From assembly GCA_947503935.1 (NCBI GenBank), contig CANNFR010000006.1:124001-188000 (forward strand): a stretch of 64,000 bases of DNA, in the 5' to 3' direction. The DNA is from an uncultured Paracoccaceae bacterium. GTDB taxonomy: Bacteria > Pseudomonadota > Alphaproteobacteria > Rhodobacterales > Rhodobacteraceae. Position 1 is the stretch's first letter, and each line of letters starts with the position of its first letter. The position numbers and the translations under genes are program-made. Shown piece by piece: positions 56,198 to 64,000 of this stretch. Under the pieces are notes generated by a model that saw only the letters and a program-made list of their open reading frames with translations, was not told where the DNA came from and made no database searches.

Positions 56198-56274
56198 CAG
56201 GGCCAAGGAAACCAAAGTCGCTGCGCGTGCGTTATGGCATGCCGCCCAATTGAAAGGGCCAAGGGAGAAAAAGC

Positions 56275-58089
56275 ATGTCAAAACCCATCCTGAAAACGTC
56301 GACGGCGATGCTGATAGCGCTGTCATTTTCCGGTTCAAGTGCAGTGTTCGCGCAATCAACGCTGGATACGCTGCAAGAGGGGCTGGCCAATGCCGATGAG
56401 CGGCCGATCTGTGCAGATGGCAGCGTGCCTGCCTGCGCTGAAGGGGCGACATTGCTGTCGGTTGGCGAAGCGTCGGCCACCGACCTTGGGCGCGGCAATG
56501 CACGCGCGCTGCTCGAATCCGCTTTGGAAGGCGAGGCAAGGGCGATGTGCTCTGACGGCGCAGAGGCGATCTGCGCCGATGGTGTGGCGGTTCTGATGCC
56601 GGGCCAGGACGGCTATGAGGCTGCCGTCGCTGCAGAGGCGGATGCAGCCGCCGCCGAGACGGATGTCGCAGCCGACACCGAAGCTCCGGCAGAATCTGAG
56701 ACGGCCGAGATGGCGACAGCTGAGGCTCCTGTCTCCGAGACGGAAGATCCTGCCATGGCGGAGGCGACTACCGAAGGCACTGTAGCGGCTGACACTGACG
56801 TGGCGGCTGAGGCAGAAAGCAATCAAGGCGTCTCGACCATCGAGGCTGACACCACTGCCGAAACAGTCGTCGCGCCGGGCGCTGAACAGGCTGAAACCGT
56901 CGAGGCCGAGACAAATACGGAAACCAACGTCGCCAGCGAATTGCAGCGCGTGCTGCAGCCCGATCCCGACAGCGATGCCGGCCGCGTGTTGCAGCTTCTG
57001 TCTGACGCCACCGACCCGAGCGGAGGCACCAGTGAGGCCCCCGCCGCCGTCACCGGAGGCGAGGCCGAGGTTGCCTCGACCACCGAAACCGAGGTGACCG
57101 AGGAAGATACCCGTCAATCGAGTGAAGATTTTGCCACCGATGTGGCAGGCGAGGCCGAGGTCACGGCCGAGGCGCGGAATGATCGGGATGATGGCCGTTC
57201 GGACCTTGAGAAGGCCGCTCTGCTTGGCCTGGGCGCGCTTGCCGTCGGGGCGATCCTGTCCAATGGCGACGAAGTCGTCTCGAACAGCGGCGACCGTGTC
57301 GTGTTGCGCCGGGGTGAGGATGATTTCTACGTCCTGAAGGATGACAACGCCCTCTTGCGTCAGCCGGGCTCGAACGTGCGGACCGAGACGTTTAACGACG
57401 GCTCAACCCGGGCGACGGTCACGCGGGAAGACGGGTCGCAAATCATCACGGTGCGCGACGCGTCGGGCCGTGTGGTTTACCGTACGCGCGAGAATCCGGA
57501 CGGGACAAGCGTCGTCCTGATCGACGACACCGAGACCTACGCCGCCGTCGAGGTTGAAACGCTGCCCGAGGCCGAAACCCGTGAAGTTCAGATCGTCGAT
57601 GGTGATGTGGAGGCTATTCGCACGGCCCTGGCTGCGGCCTCTGCCCGCGATGTGAACCGAACCTTCTCGCTGCGTCAGATCCGCGAGATCGAGCAGGTGC
57701 GCAAACTGGTGCCGGAAATCGCGCTCGACACGGTCAATTTCCAGACGGCGTCTGCCGCGATCGATCCGTCCGAGGCGCGCGATCTGACCGATCTGGGGCG
57801 CCTGATGGCCGCACTGATCGATGATAACCCAAGCGAGATCTTTCTGATCGAGGGTCATACCGACGCCGTTGGCAATGCCGCCTACAATCTGGCCTTGTCA
57901 GACCGCCGGGCAGAATCGGTCGCCTTGGCGCTGACCGAATATTTCGACGTTCGGCCTGAAAACATGGTCATTCAGGGCTATGGTGAGAGCGATTTGAAGG
58001 TCCAGACGCTTGAGGACGAACGCCTGAACCGCCGCGTGACGGTGCGCCGTGTCACCCCGCTTCTGTCTGATCGGGTCGCCCGTAACTAG
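56275..58089 (+). CDS. OmpA family outer membrane protein with duplicated Cys motif and acidic linker
   Basis: 604-residue exported protein. A signal peptide (about 1-26) is followed by two short repeats with paired cysteines (PICADGSVPACAEGATLL and AMCSDGAEAICADGVAVL), then a long Ala/Glu/Thr/Val-rich segment (about 115-310) without structure. A hydrophobic stretch KAALLGLGALAVGAILSNGDEV follows at about 313-330, then repeats rich in beta strands. The C-terminal domain (about 480-604) has NFQTASAAIDPSEARDLTDLGRLMAALID and IEGHTDAVGNAAYNLALSDRRAESVALALTEYF, the peptidoglycan-binding OmpA signature. It probably links the outer membrane to peptidoglycan. Its place in the dcw block is unusual. 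Confidence 0.88.
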   Translation: MSKPILKTSTAMLIALSFSGSSAVFAQSTLDTLQEGLANADERPICADGSVPACAEGATLLSVGEASATDLGRGNARALLESALEGEARAMCSDGAEAICADGVAVLMPGQDGYEAAVAAEADAAAAETDVAADTEAPAESETAEMATAEAPVSETEDPAMAEATTEGTVAADTDVAAEAESNQGVSTIEADTTAETVVAPGAEQAETVEAETNTETNVASELQRVLQPDPDSDAGRVLQLLSDATDPSGGTSEAPAAVTGGEAEVASTTETEVTEEDTRQSSEDFATDVAGEAEVTAEARNDRDDGRSDLEKAALLGLGALAVGAILSNGDEVVSNSGDRVVLRRGEDDFYVLKDDNALLRQPGSNVRTETFNDGSTRATVTREDGSQIITVRDASGRVVYRTRENPDGTSVVLIDDTETYAAVEVETLPEAETREVQIVDGDVEAIRTALAAASARDVNRTFSLRQIREIEQVRKLVPEIALDTVNFQTASAAIDPSEARDLTDLGRLMAALIDDNPSEIFLIEGHTDAVGNAAYNLALSDRRAESVALALTEYFDVRPENMVIQGYGESDLKVQTLEDERLNRRVTVRRVTPLLSDRVARN

Positions 58090-58285
58090 GGTCCGGTCAG
58101 CCGCCGCAGAGCGGATCAGAACACCAATGCAGAGAGCCGTCGTCTGACCATGTCAGGCGGCGGATTTTGACAGCTCAGGCGGCGCTCCGCAAATGGGCTC
58201 TCCGCTATGTTCGGGGCGATATGGGGCGCAGCCGCACGTGTTCCAGCGCTTGACCCCCATGGCCCGCCCGCGCGATACCTGCGGG

Positions 58286-58561
58286 ATGAGCCTGTCTCTC
58301 CTCTTTGCGTCCCTCTGGGTCATCGCCGCGACGATCGTGGCGTTCCTGCCCTATCGCGCGCAATTCCCGCCGGGCATCGCGCTGCTGGTCATGGCGCCTT
58401 TCATCATCGTCTATATGGCCATCGACCACGGGCTGCTCGTGGGATTGATCGGGGTGGCGGCCTTCGTTTCGATGTTCCGCAACCCCCTGATCTACTTCTG
58501 GCGCAAGGCGCGCGGAACCCTTCCCCCGCAAGCTGACCCGCAGGACGAAAAAGGCGCCTGA
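58286..58561 (+). CDS. DUF2484 family protein, first copy
   Basis: 91-residue membrane protein starting MSLSLLFASLWVIAATIVAFLPYRAQFPPGIALLVMAPFII and having three hydrophobic segments. DUF2484 proteins are found next to murB in Rhodobacterales; function unknown. The start ATG at 58286 is chosen because the hydrophobic N-terminus matches the second copy. Its stop overlaps the next copy's ATG by one base. Confidence 0.85.
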   Translation: MSLSLLFASLWVIAATIVAFLPYRAQFPPGIALLVMAPFIIVYMAIDHGLLVGLIGVAAFVSMFRNPLIYFWRKARGTLPPQADPQDEKGA

Positions 58562-58830
58562 TGCTGTCGTTGATCTTCGCATGTCTCTGGCTGGTCAGCG
58601 CGAATGTGATCGGCATGCTGCCCTCGCGCGACCATCACTGGACCGCCGCCTACATCCTGATCGCCCTCGGCCTGCCCATTCTGATCTGGGTGATCGTTCA
58701 GAACGGGGTTCTCATCGGTTTTTTGGTGCTGGCAGCCGCCTCGTCGATCCTGCGCTGGCCGGTGGTGTATCTGTGGCGCTGGATCAAGCGGAAAACCGGC
58801 GTGACCAAGCAAGAAGATACGGAAACCTAG
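58561..58830 (+). CDS. DUF2484 family protein, second copy
   Basis: 89-residue protein MLSLIFACLWLVSANVIGMLPSRDHHWTAAYILIALGLPILIWVIV with the same three-segment topology as the gene before it: SLIFACLW in place of SLLFASLW, then LPSRDHHW for LPYRAQFP, and YLWRWIKRK at the end for YFWRKARG. The pair is a tandem duplication that has diverged. It abuts murB, whose ATG starts on the next base. Confidence 0.85.
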   Translation: MLSLIFACLWLVSANVIGMLPSRDHHWTAAYILIALGLPILIWVIVQNGVLIGFLVLAAASSILRWPVVYLWRWIKRKTGVTKQEDTET

Positions 58831-59763
58831 ATGGCCGCCATGACGATGCCTGCCGTGCGCGGGACCCTGACCCCGAACCGGGCCCTTTCGGATCTGACAT
58901 GGCTCCGGGTCGGTGGCCCGGCCGATTGGTTGTTTCAGCCGGCTGATGAGGATGACCTGAAGGCTTTCCTGGGCGCGCTGGATCCATCGGTGCCGGTGTT
59001 TCCGATGGGCGTCGGGTCGAACCTGATCGTACGCGACGGGGGGATGCGCGCCGTTGTGATCCGGTTGGGGCGGGGGTTCAACGCGATCTCGGTTGAGGGC
59101 ACCCGGGTGACGGCCGGCGCTGCGGCGCTGGATGCACATGTCGCGCGGCGCGCGGCCGAGGCGGGGGTGGACCTGACCTTTCTGCGCACGATCCCGGGGT
59201 CGATCGGCGGGGCGGTCCGGATGAATGCAGGCTGCTACGGCAGCTATACCGCCGATCACCTGATCCAGGCGCGCGCGATCACCCGCCAGGGCGACGAGAT
59301 GACGCTGACGCCAGATGACCTGCAATTCGGCTATCGCCAGTCGCATCTGCCCGAGGGGTGGGTTCTGACCGAAGCCACCTTTGAAGGCATGTCCGGTGAC
59401 CCCGCCGACCTGGCCGCCCGCATGGAGGACCAACTGGCCAAGCGCGACGCGACCCAGCCTGTCAAGGACCGCTCGGCCGGGTCGACCTTCCGCAACCCTG
59501 CGGGATATTCCTCAACCGGGTGGGCGGATGACACGCACGAAATGAAAGCCTGGGCGGTGATCGATGCGGCGGGCTTGCGCGGCGCGACCCGTGGCGGCGC
59601 CATCATGAGCCCCAAACATCCCAACTTTCTGGTGAACATGGGTGGCGCATCTGCCGCAGATTTGGAGGGCCTTGGCGAAGAGGTGCGAAAAAAGGTTTTC
59701 CAAGACTCGGGTGTGTTGCTAGAGTGGGAAATCATGAGGGTCGGTGAACCGGCCCCGGAATAA
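58831..59763 (+). CDS. murB: UDP-N-acetylenolpyruvoylglucosamine reductase MurB
   Basis: 310-residue FAD/NADPH enzyme producing UDP-MurNAc. Features: [36 protein letters not shown] for FAD binding, [21 protein letters not shown], and the active-site [12 protein letters not shown] with catalytic Ser. Type I length. Follows the DUF2484 genes without a gap. Confidence 0.97.
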   Translation: MAAMTMPAVRGTLTPNRALSDLTWLRVGGPADWLFQPADEDDLKAFLGALDPSVPVFPMGVGSNLIVRDGGMRAVVIRLGRGFNAISVEGTRVTAGAAALDAHVARRAAEAGVDLTFLRTIPGSIGGAVRMNAGCYGSYTADHLIQARAITRQGDEMTLTPDDLQFGYRQSHLPEGWVLTEATFEGMSGDPADLAARMEDQLAKRDATQPVKDRSAGSTFRNPAGYSSTGWADDTHEMKAWAVIDAAGLRGATRGGAIMSPKHPNFLVNMGGASAADLEGLGEEVRKKVFQDSGVLLEWEIMRVGEPAPE

Positions 59764-59776
59764 AGAATAAGATCAA

Positions 59777-59794
59777 GGGGCAACAAAAAGCCCC
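59777..59794 (+). other. Short intercistronic hairpin between murB and ddlB
   Basis: GGGGC (59777-59781) pairs with GCCCC (59790-59794) around the A-rich loop AACAAAAA, 15 bases before the ddlB start. No T run follows, so it is not a terminator; it could affect ddlB translation or be incidental. Confidence 0.3.
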
Positions 59795-59808
59795 AACGAG
59801 GCAGAGCA

Positions 59809-60732
59809 GTGACGGGCAAGTCGAGCAGGACAGCCCAACACGTGGCGGTACTGATGGGTGGTCCTTCCGCTGAGCGGGAGGTCTCTCTGTCAACAGGGCG
59901 TGAATGCGCCCAAGCGTTGCGTGCGGCGGGCTATGAGGTGACCGAGGTCGATGCAGGCATCGACCTGGCGGAGCGTTTGCGCGCGCTGTCTCCCGATGTC
60001 TGTTTCAATGCGCTCCACGGCCGCTGGGGCGAGGATGGCTGCGTGCAGGGCCTGCTGGAATGGCTGCGCATGCCCTATACCCATTCGGGCGTTCTGGCCT
60101 CGGCGCTGGCGCTGGACAAGACCCGCACCAAAGACGCCTATCGCGCCAATGGCCTGCCCTTCGTTGACAGCCTTCTGGCCGACAAGGCCGAGGTGCAGGC
60201 CGCCCACGTCATGGCGCCGCCCTATGTCGTCAAGCCCAACAATGAAGGCTCCTCCGTCGGGGTCTACCTGGTGCATGAGGCGGCCAACGCTCCGCCGCAA
60301 CTCTCCAAGGATATGCCCGACATCGTGATGGTCGAGGCCTTTGCGCCGGGGCGCGAGTTGACGACCACGGTGCTGGGCGACCGCGCCCTGACCGTGACCG
60401 ACATCCTGACCGACGGCTGGTACGATTACGACGCCAAATATAAGCCCGGCGGCTCGCGCCATGTGGTGCCGGCCGATATTCCGGGTGAGATTTTCGAGGC
60501 GTGCCTCGATTACGCGCTGCGGGCCCATAACGCTTTGGGCTGCCGCGGCGTGACGCGTACCGATTTCCGCTGGGACGAGGCGCAGGGCCTCGCCGGCCTG
60601 GTTCTGCTTGAAACCAACACTCAACCGGGCATGACCCCCACATCGCTGACGCCAGAGCAGGCGGGGCAGGTGGGCATGTCGTTTCCAGAGCTTTGCAGCT
60701 GGATCGTGGAGGATGCCTCATGCAACCGATAA
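59809..60732 (+). CDS. ddlB: D-alanine--D-alanine ligase
   Basis: 307-residue ATP-grasp ligase making the D-Ala-D-Ala dipeptide for MurF. Motifs: VAVLMGGPSAEREVSLSTGRECA, FNALHGRWGEDGCVQGLLEWLRMPYTHSGVLASALALDK, KPNNEGSSVGVYLV and the ATP/Mg site TNTQPGMTPTSLTPEQAG. The start is a GTG at 59809. The last 13 bases overlap a nested small ORF. Confidence 0.96.
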   Translation: MTGKSSRTAQHVAVLMGGPSAEREVSLSTGRECAQALRAAGYEVTEVDAGIDLAERLRALSPDVCFNALHGRWGEDGCVQGLLEWLRMPYTHSGVLASALALDKTRTKDAYRANGLPFVDSLLADKAEVQAAHVMAPPYVVKPNNEGSSVGVYLVHEAANAPPQLSKDMPDIVMVEAFAPGRELTTTVLGDRALTVTDILTDGWYDYDAKYKPGGSRHVVPADIPGEIFEACLDYALRAHNALGCRGVTRTDFRWDEAQGLAGLVLLETNTQPGMTPTSLTPEQAGQVGMSFPELCSWIVEDASCNR

Positions 60733-60902
60733 TCGAACATCCCAAGGCGAAAAGCCGGATCAAGCGGCCCAAGCCCGAGCGTTTGCCGACCTACCGGCTG
60801 TTCAGCCCCGAGCTGTCGGATCTTGAGTTTGCGCGTGCCGAGGCGGACATGCCGAAGCCCTTCGTTCTGCCCCGCTCCAGCCGGATCATCGAGGTCGCCT
60901 AG
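60720..60902 (+). CDS. 60-residue small ORF linking ddlB and ftsQ
   Basis: Encodes MQPIIEHPKAKSRIKRPKPERLPTYRL followed by LFSPELSDLEFARAEADMPKPFVLPRSSRIIEVA, a short soluble, Pro/Arg/Lys-rich protein without a membrane segment. GGAGG stands about 7 bases upstream of the ATG, which lies inside ddlB, and its TAG stop shares two bases with the GTG of ftsQ. Such coupling on both sides is good evidence for translation. I do not recognise the family; the gene might also serve only to feed ribosomes to ftsQ. Confidence 0.6.
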   Translation: MQPIIEHPKAKSRIKRPKPERLPTYRLFSPELSDLEFARAEADMPKPFVLPRSSRIIEVA

Positions 60903-62020
60903 TGCCACAATCGCGCCGCCATATCCGGTCCGAGCCGCCGCTGACCGCGCCGCGCCGCGCGCTGCCCGGCCGTGCCGAGCCGCCGGTAACGGCGCGGCGC
61001 GAGGTGGTCGAGGCGGCGCAGCCCGCACCGCCGCCGCCCGCGCACGAAGCTGCGGCCGCCAAGCGCGTGCGGATTGACCGTCAGCCGACACCCGCACCCG
61101 CGCCCGAGGATCGCGCGCCGCAGATGGCCGAGCCGTCGCCGCGCCGGCGGGCCACCCAGCCGCCAAAGGACCCCGCGCCATCGCGGTTGACCTACCGGAT
61201 GCACCGCCTCTGGCTGACGCCGATCTACCGCGCCTTCTTCCGCGTGGGTCTGCCGGCCTTCGCGCTGACGCTTGGCGCGGGCCTCTATCTGTCCGACGAC
61301 ACCCGCCGCACCGCGTTGGCCGATAAGGGCGCCGAGGTGATCCGCTCGATCCAGGAGCGGCCCGAATTCATGGTCAACCTGATGGCGATCGAGGGCGCCT
61401 CGCCCGATGTTGGTGACGCCGTGCGCACTGTTTTGCCGCTCGATTTCCCGGTCAGTTCCTTCGATCTGGACCTTGAGGCCATGCGCCAGGAAGTGGCCCA
61501 GCTTGATGCGGTGGCCGCGGCCGATCTGCGCATCCGGCCGGGCGGTATCCTTGAGGTCAAGGTGACCGAGCGTGTGCCCGCCATCCTCTGGCGCGGCGAT
61601 GACGGCCTGATGCTGCTGGATAAGACCGGCCACCGCGTGGCGGCACTCTCCAGCCGTCTGGAGCGGCCCGATCTGTCGCTGATCTCGGGCCGGGGCGCCG
61701 ATGCCCATGTGCCCGAAGCGCTGGCGCTGATCGATGCGGCGGCACCTGTGGCCCTACGCCTGCGTGGCCTCGTGCGCATGGGGGAACGCCGCTGGGATGT
61801 GGTGCTGGACAACGAACAGCGCATCCTTCTGCCCGAAGACGGCGCGGTCGAGGCGCTTGAGCGGGTGATGGCGCTGACCCAGGCCGAGGACATGCTGGCA
61901 CGCGATGTGCACGTGGTCGACATGCGCTTTGCCGCGCGGCCCACCTTACGACTTTCCCCCAGCGCCGTGACCGAGATGCGGCGTCTGCAAGACATAAAAA
62001 CCGGAGCGAGCAACGGATGA
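60902..62020 (+). CDS. ftsQ: Cell division protein FtsQ
   Basis: 372-residue bitopic divisome protein. A long Ala/Pro/Arg-rich cytoplasmic N-terminus (about 1-95) precedes one membrane helix (about 108-128), then a POTRA domain region (MVNLMAIEGASPDVGDAVRTVLP) and the FtsQ domain with LRIRPGGILEVKVTERVPAILWRGDDGLMLLDKTGHRVAAL. Start is a GTG at 60902; the first 95 residues are poorly constrained. Overlaps ftsA by 4 bases. Confidence 0.93.
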   Translation: MPQSRRHIRSEPPLTAPRRALPGRAEPPVTARREVVEAAQPAPPPPAHEAAAAKRVRIDRQPTPAPAPEDRAPQMAEPSPRRRATQPPKDPAPSRLTYRMHRLWLTPIYRAFFRVGLPAFALTLGAGLYLSDDTRRTALADKGAEVIRSIQERPEFMVNLMAIEGASPDVGDAVRTVLPLDFPVSSFDLDLEAMRQEVAQLDAVAAADLRIRPGGILEVKVTERVPAILWRGDDGLMLLDKTGHRVAALSSRLERPDLSLISGRGADAHVPEALALIDAAAPVALRLRGLVRMGERRWDVVLDNEQRILLPEDGAVEALERVMALTQAEDMLARDVHVVDMRFAARPTLRLSPSAVTEMRRLQDIKTGASNG

Positions 62021-63351
62021 CGGACCTTTATCATTCTCAACGCGCCATGCGGCGGATGCGTAAGGCGGCGATAGATCGCCGTGTGATGGCCATTCTCGAC
62101 GTCGGATCGTCGAAGATCGCTTGTCTGATCTTGCGGTTTGACGGCCCCGACCAATTGCGCGGCGAGGACGGGATGGGATCGCTCGCCGGTCAATCGTCCT
62201 TCCGGGTGATCGGTGCGGCGACGACCCGCTCGCGGGGGGTGCGCTTTGGCGAGGTCGACGCGATGAACGAGACCGAGCGCGCGATCCGCACAGCAGTGCA
62301 GGCCGCGCAGAAGATGGCCGGTGTGCGTGTCGATCACGTGATCGCGTCATTCGCCGGCGCGCGGCCCCGGTCCTATGGCCTGGCCGGTGCGGTCGAACTG
62401 GCCGACGGCACGGTGACCGAAGACGATATCGCCCGCGCCTTGTCGGCTTGCGATGTGCCCGATATCGGCCATGGGCGTGAGGTTCTGCATGCCCAGCCGG
62501 TGAACTTCGCACTGGATCACCGCACCGGTATGGGCGATCCGCGCGGGCAGATCGGCAACCGCCTGTCGGTGGATATGCATATGCTCTCGGTCGAAGAGAC
62601 GGTGGTGCAGAATCTCTTGTTCTGCATCCAGCGCTGCGATCTGGAACTGGCCGGTCTGGCCTCGTCTGCCTATGTGGCCGGCGTGTCCAGCCTGGTTGAG
62701 GATGAGCAGGAGTTGGGCGCCGCTTGCATCGACATGGGCGGCGGCACGACCGGTGTGTCGGTTTTCATCAAAAAACACATGATCTACGCCGACACCGTGC
62801 GTCTGGGCGGTGATCACATCACCTCGGACATCTCAAAAGGCATTCAAGTGCCGATGACCCAGGCCGAGCGGATCAAGACGTTCCATGGCGGGGTCGTGGC
62901 CACCGGCATGGACGACCGCGAGATGATTGAGACCGGCGGCGAGACCGGCGATTGGGAGCGGGATCGCCGCCGCGTCAGCCGGTCTGAACTGATCGGCATC
63001 ATGCGGCCCCGGGTCGAAGAGATCCTCGAAGAGGTGCGTGCGCGGCTGGATGCGGCCGGGTTCGATCATCTGCCCGCCCGTCAGATCGTGCTGACCGGCG
63101 GCGCCAGCCAAATTCCGGGCCTTGACGGCTTGGCCAGCCGCATTCTGGGCCATCAGGTGCGCTTGGGCCGTCCCTTGCGGGTGCAGGGCCTGCCGCAGGC
63201 CGCGACCGGCCCGGCCTTCGCGGCCTCGGTCGGGCTCTGCCTCTTCGCGGCGCATCCGCAGGACGAATGGTGGGACTTCGACATCCCCACCGACAGCTAT
63301 CCCGCGCGCAGCCTGAAACGGGCCGTAAAATGGTTCAGAGACAACTGGTGA
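62017..63351 (+). CDS. ftsA: Cell division protein FtsA
   Basis: 444-residue actin-like ATPase tethering FtsZ to the membrane. Nucleotide-binding segments AILDVGSSKIACLILRFDG and CIDMGGGTTGVSVFIKKHMIYADTVRLGGDHIT, and IVLTGGASQIPGLDGLASRILGHQVRLG are visible. The C-terminus (SLKRAVKWFRDNW) is a basic amphipathic helix suited to membrane targeting. Normal length. Confidence 0.97.
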   Translation: MTDLYHSQRAMRRMRKAAIDRRVMAILDVGSSKIACLILRFDGPDQLRGEDGMGSLAGQSSFRVIGAATTRSRGVRFGEVDAMNETERAIRTAVQAAQKMAGVRVDHVIASFAGARPRSYGLAGAVELADGTVTEDDIARALSACDVPDIGHGREVLHAQPVNFALDHRTGMGDPRGQIGNRLSVDMHMLSVEETVVQNLLFCIQRCDLELAGLASSAYVAGVSSLVEDEQELGAACIDMGGGTTGVSVFIKKHMIYADTVRLGGDHITSDISKGIQVPMTQAERIKTFHGGVVATGMDDREMIETGGETGDWERDRRRVSRSELIGIMRPRVEEILEEVRARLDAAGFDHLPARQIVLTGGASQIPGLDGLASRILGHQVRLGRPLRVQGLPQAATGPAFAASVGLCLFAAHPQDEWWDFDIPTDSYPARSLKRAVKWFRDNW

Positions 63352-63453
63352 CCGCTACAGATTGCGATATCCGGCAATATACCGCTGATGGGTCCCGAAA
63401 AAATGCCATATTTCGTATGAAATTGGTTGATTTTTCGTGACCTCGGGGCCGTC

Positions 63454-63462
63454 TGTGGATAA
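63454..63462 (-). promoter_or_regulatory. DnaA box upstream of ftsZ
   Basis: TGTGGATAA is the exact complement of the consensus DnaA box TTATCCACA and lies 69 bases upstream of the ftsZ ATG in the 179-base ftsA-ftsZ gap. DnaA activates ftsZ in Caulobacter, so a regulatory role is plausible here, though a single 9-mer can occur by chance. Confidence 0.5.
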
Positions 63463-63530
63463 TATCGGACTAATTTGGCAGCCGGCGGCGGGAAAAGGCG
63501 TCGGGATAAAACAAACAGGCGGATAGAAAC

Positions 63531-64000
63531 ATGGCACTGAATCTCACACTGCCCGGTCAGGGAAATGAAGAGTTAAAGCCACGCATCACCGTGTTCGGTG
63601 TTGGCGGGGCGGGCGGCAATGCCGTCAATAATATGATTGAAAAGGAACTGCCCGGCGTTGAGTTCGTGACCGCGAATACCGACGCGCAAGCCTTGCAGCA
63701 AAGTAACGCCTCGGCCCGCATCCAGATGGGTGTGAAGGTGACCGAGGGCCTGGGCGCGGGCGCGCGCCCCTCGGTTGGGGCTGCCGCCGCTGAAGAGACG
63801 ATCGAGGAGATCGTCGATCACCTGGCCGGCGCGCATATGTGTTTCATCACCGCCGGCATGGGCGGCGGCACCGGCACGGGGGCGGCGCCGATCATCGCGC
63901 AGGCCGCGCGTGAGTTGGGCGTTCTGACCGTGGGTGTCGTGACCAAGCCGTTCCAGTTCGAGGGTGGCAAGCGGATGCGTCAGGCCGAAGACGGCGTGGA
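63531..64000 (+). CDS. ftsZ: Cell division GTPase FtsZ, 3' truncated by window edge
   Basis: First 156 residues of FtsZ, the tubulin-like GTPase that forms the Z ring. Seen: [34 protein letters not shown], and the tubulin signature [24 protein letters not shown], all within normal spacing. The gene continues beyond the window. The ATG at 63531 follows an AGGCGGATAG leader. Promoters, including the DnaA box, probably lie in the gap after ftsA. Confidence 0.98.
   Translation, partial: MALNLTLPGQGNEELKPRITVFGVGGAGGNAVNNMIEKELPGVEFVTANTDAQALQQSNASARIQMGVKVTEGLGAGARPSVGAAAAEETIEEIVDHLAGAHMCFITAGMGGGTGTGAAPIIAQAARELGVLTVGVVTKPFQFEGGKRMRQAEDGV

Overview
The window looks like a chromosomal segment of an alphaproteobacterium of the order Rhodobacterales (Roseobacter/Rhodobacter relatives). 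The evidence is high-GC, densely overlapping genes; the ctaB-small ORF-ctaG-ctaE-SURF1-thrC-M16 peptidase-rimJ order; meso-DAP type peptidoglycan genes accompanied by DUF2484 proteins; and a CCUCCUCCC-loop sRNA of the cuckoo/CcsR type known from this order. No phage, plasmid, IS element or CRISPR array is visible. Genus cannot be fixed from the sequence.

Layout. 1-6.2 kb: cytochrome c oxidase assembly and subunit III genes (ctaB partial, CoxF-like, ctaG, ctaE, SURF1), then thrC, an M16 peptidase and a GNAT acetyltransferase, nearly all overlapping or closely spaced. 6.3-14.4 kb: accessory genes, namely an RTX-repeat secreted protein, EcsC-like protein, GNAT, flavin reductase, endonuclease/exonuclease/phosphatase protein, sulfotransferase, SulP transporter and a membrane protein. 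14.5-19 kb: purine and NAD salvage (mtnP, pnuC-nadR, apt), with a decayed DUF2927-type pseudogene in between. 19-29 kb: a secreted protein, FAD oxidase, ankyrin-kelch protein, Ppx/GppA phosphatase, lipid-facing or secreted MBL-fold protein, DUF2147, a Dph6-like ATPase, hisH-hisB, a stand-alone RAM-domain protein, a CxCC hypothetical and tRNA-Gly(GCC). 29.5-42 kb: an unusual hairpin array behind pyruvate carboxylase, an AT-rich patch with a second secreted protein distantly similar to the first, lldD, an FkbM methyltransferase, uvrD, a cuckoo-type sRNA with terminator, mrp/apbC and DUF4253.

42-64 kb is the division and cell wall (dcw) cluster: MraZ-box-like repeats, mraZ-rsmH-ftsL-ftsI-murE-murF-mraY, an SDR gene and a second hairpin array, murD, then a block (abrB-type membrane protein, moxR-DUF4260-coxE, an OmpA protein) where ftsW-murG-murC would normally stand, then two DUF2484 genes, murB, ddlB, a nested 60-codon ORF, ftsQ, ftsA and the start of ftsZ. 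These genes make the lipid-linked peptidoglycan precursor and assemble the septal machinery; ftsW, murG and murC must lie elsewhere.

The most unusual signal is a pair of intergenic arrays (29504-29648 and 50866-50975). Each has four short hairpins with a constant 5-nt loop (CTGCG or its reverse complement CGCAG) on arms that vary but stay paired. Both arrays have the same forward-forward-reverse-reverse order, so loops of opposite orientation are complementary to one another. I do not recognise this as a named family.
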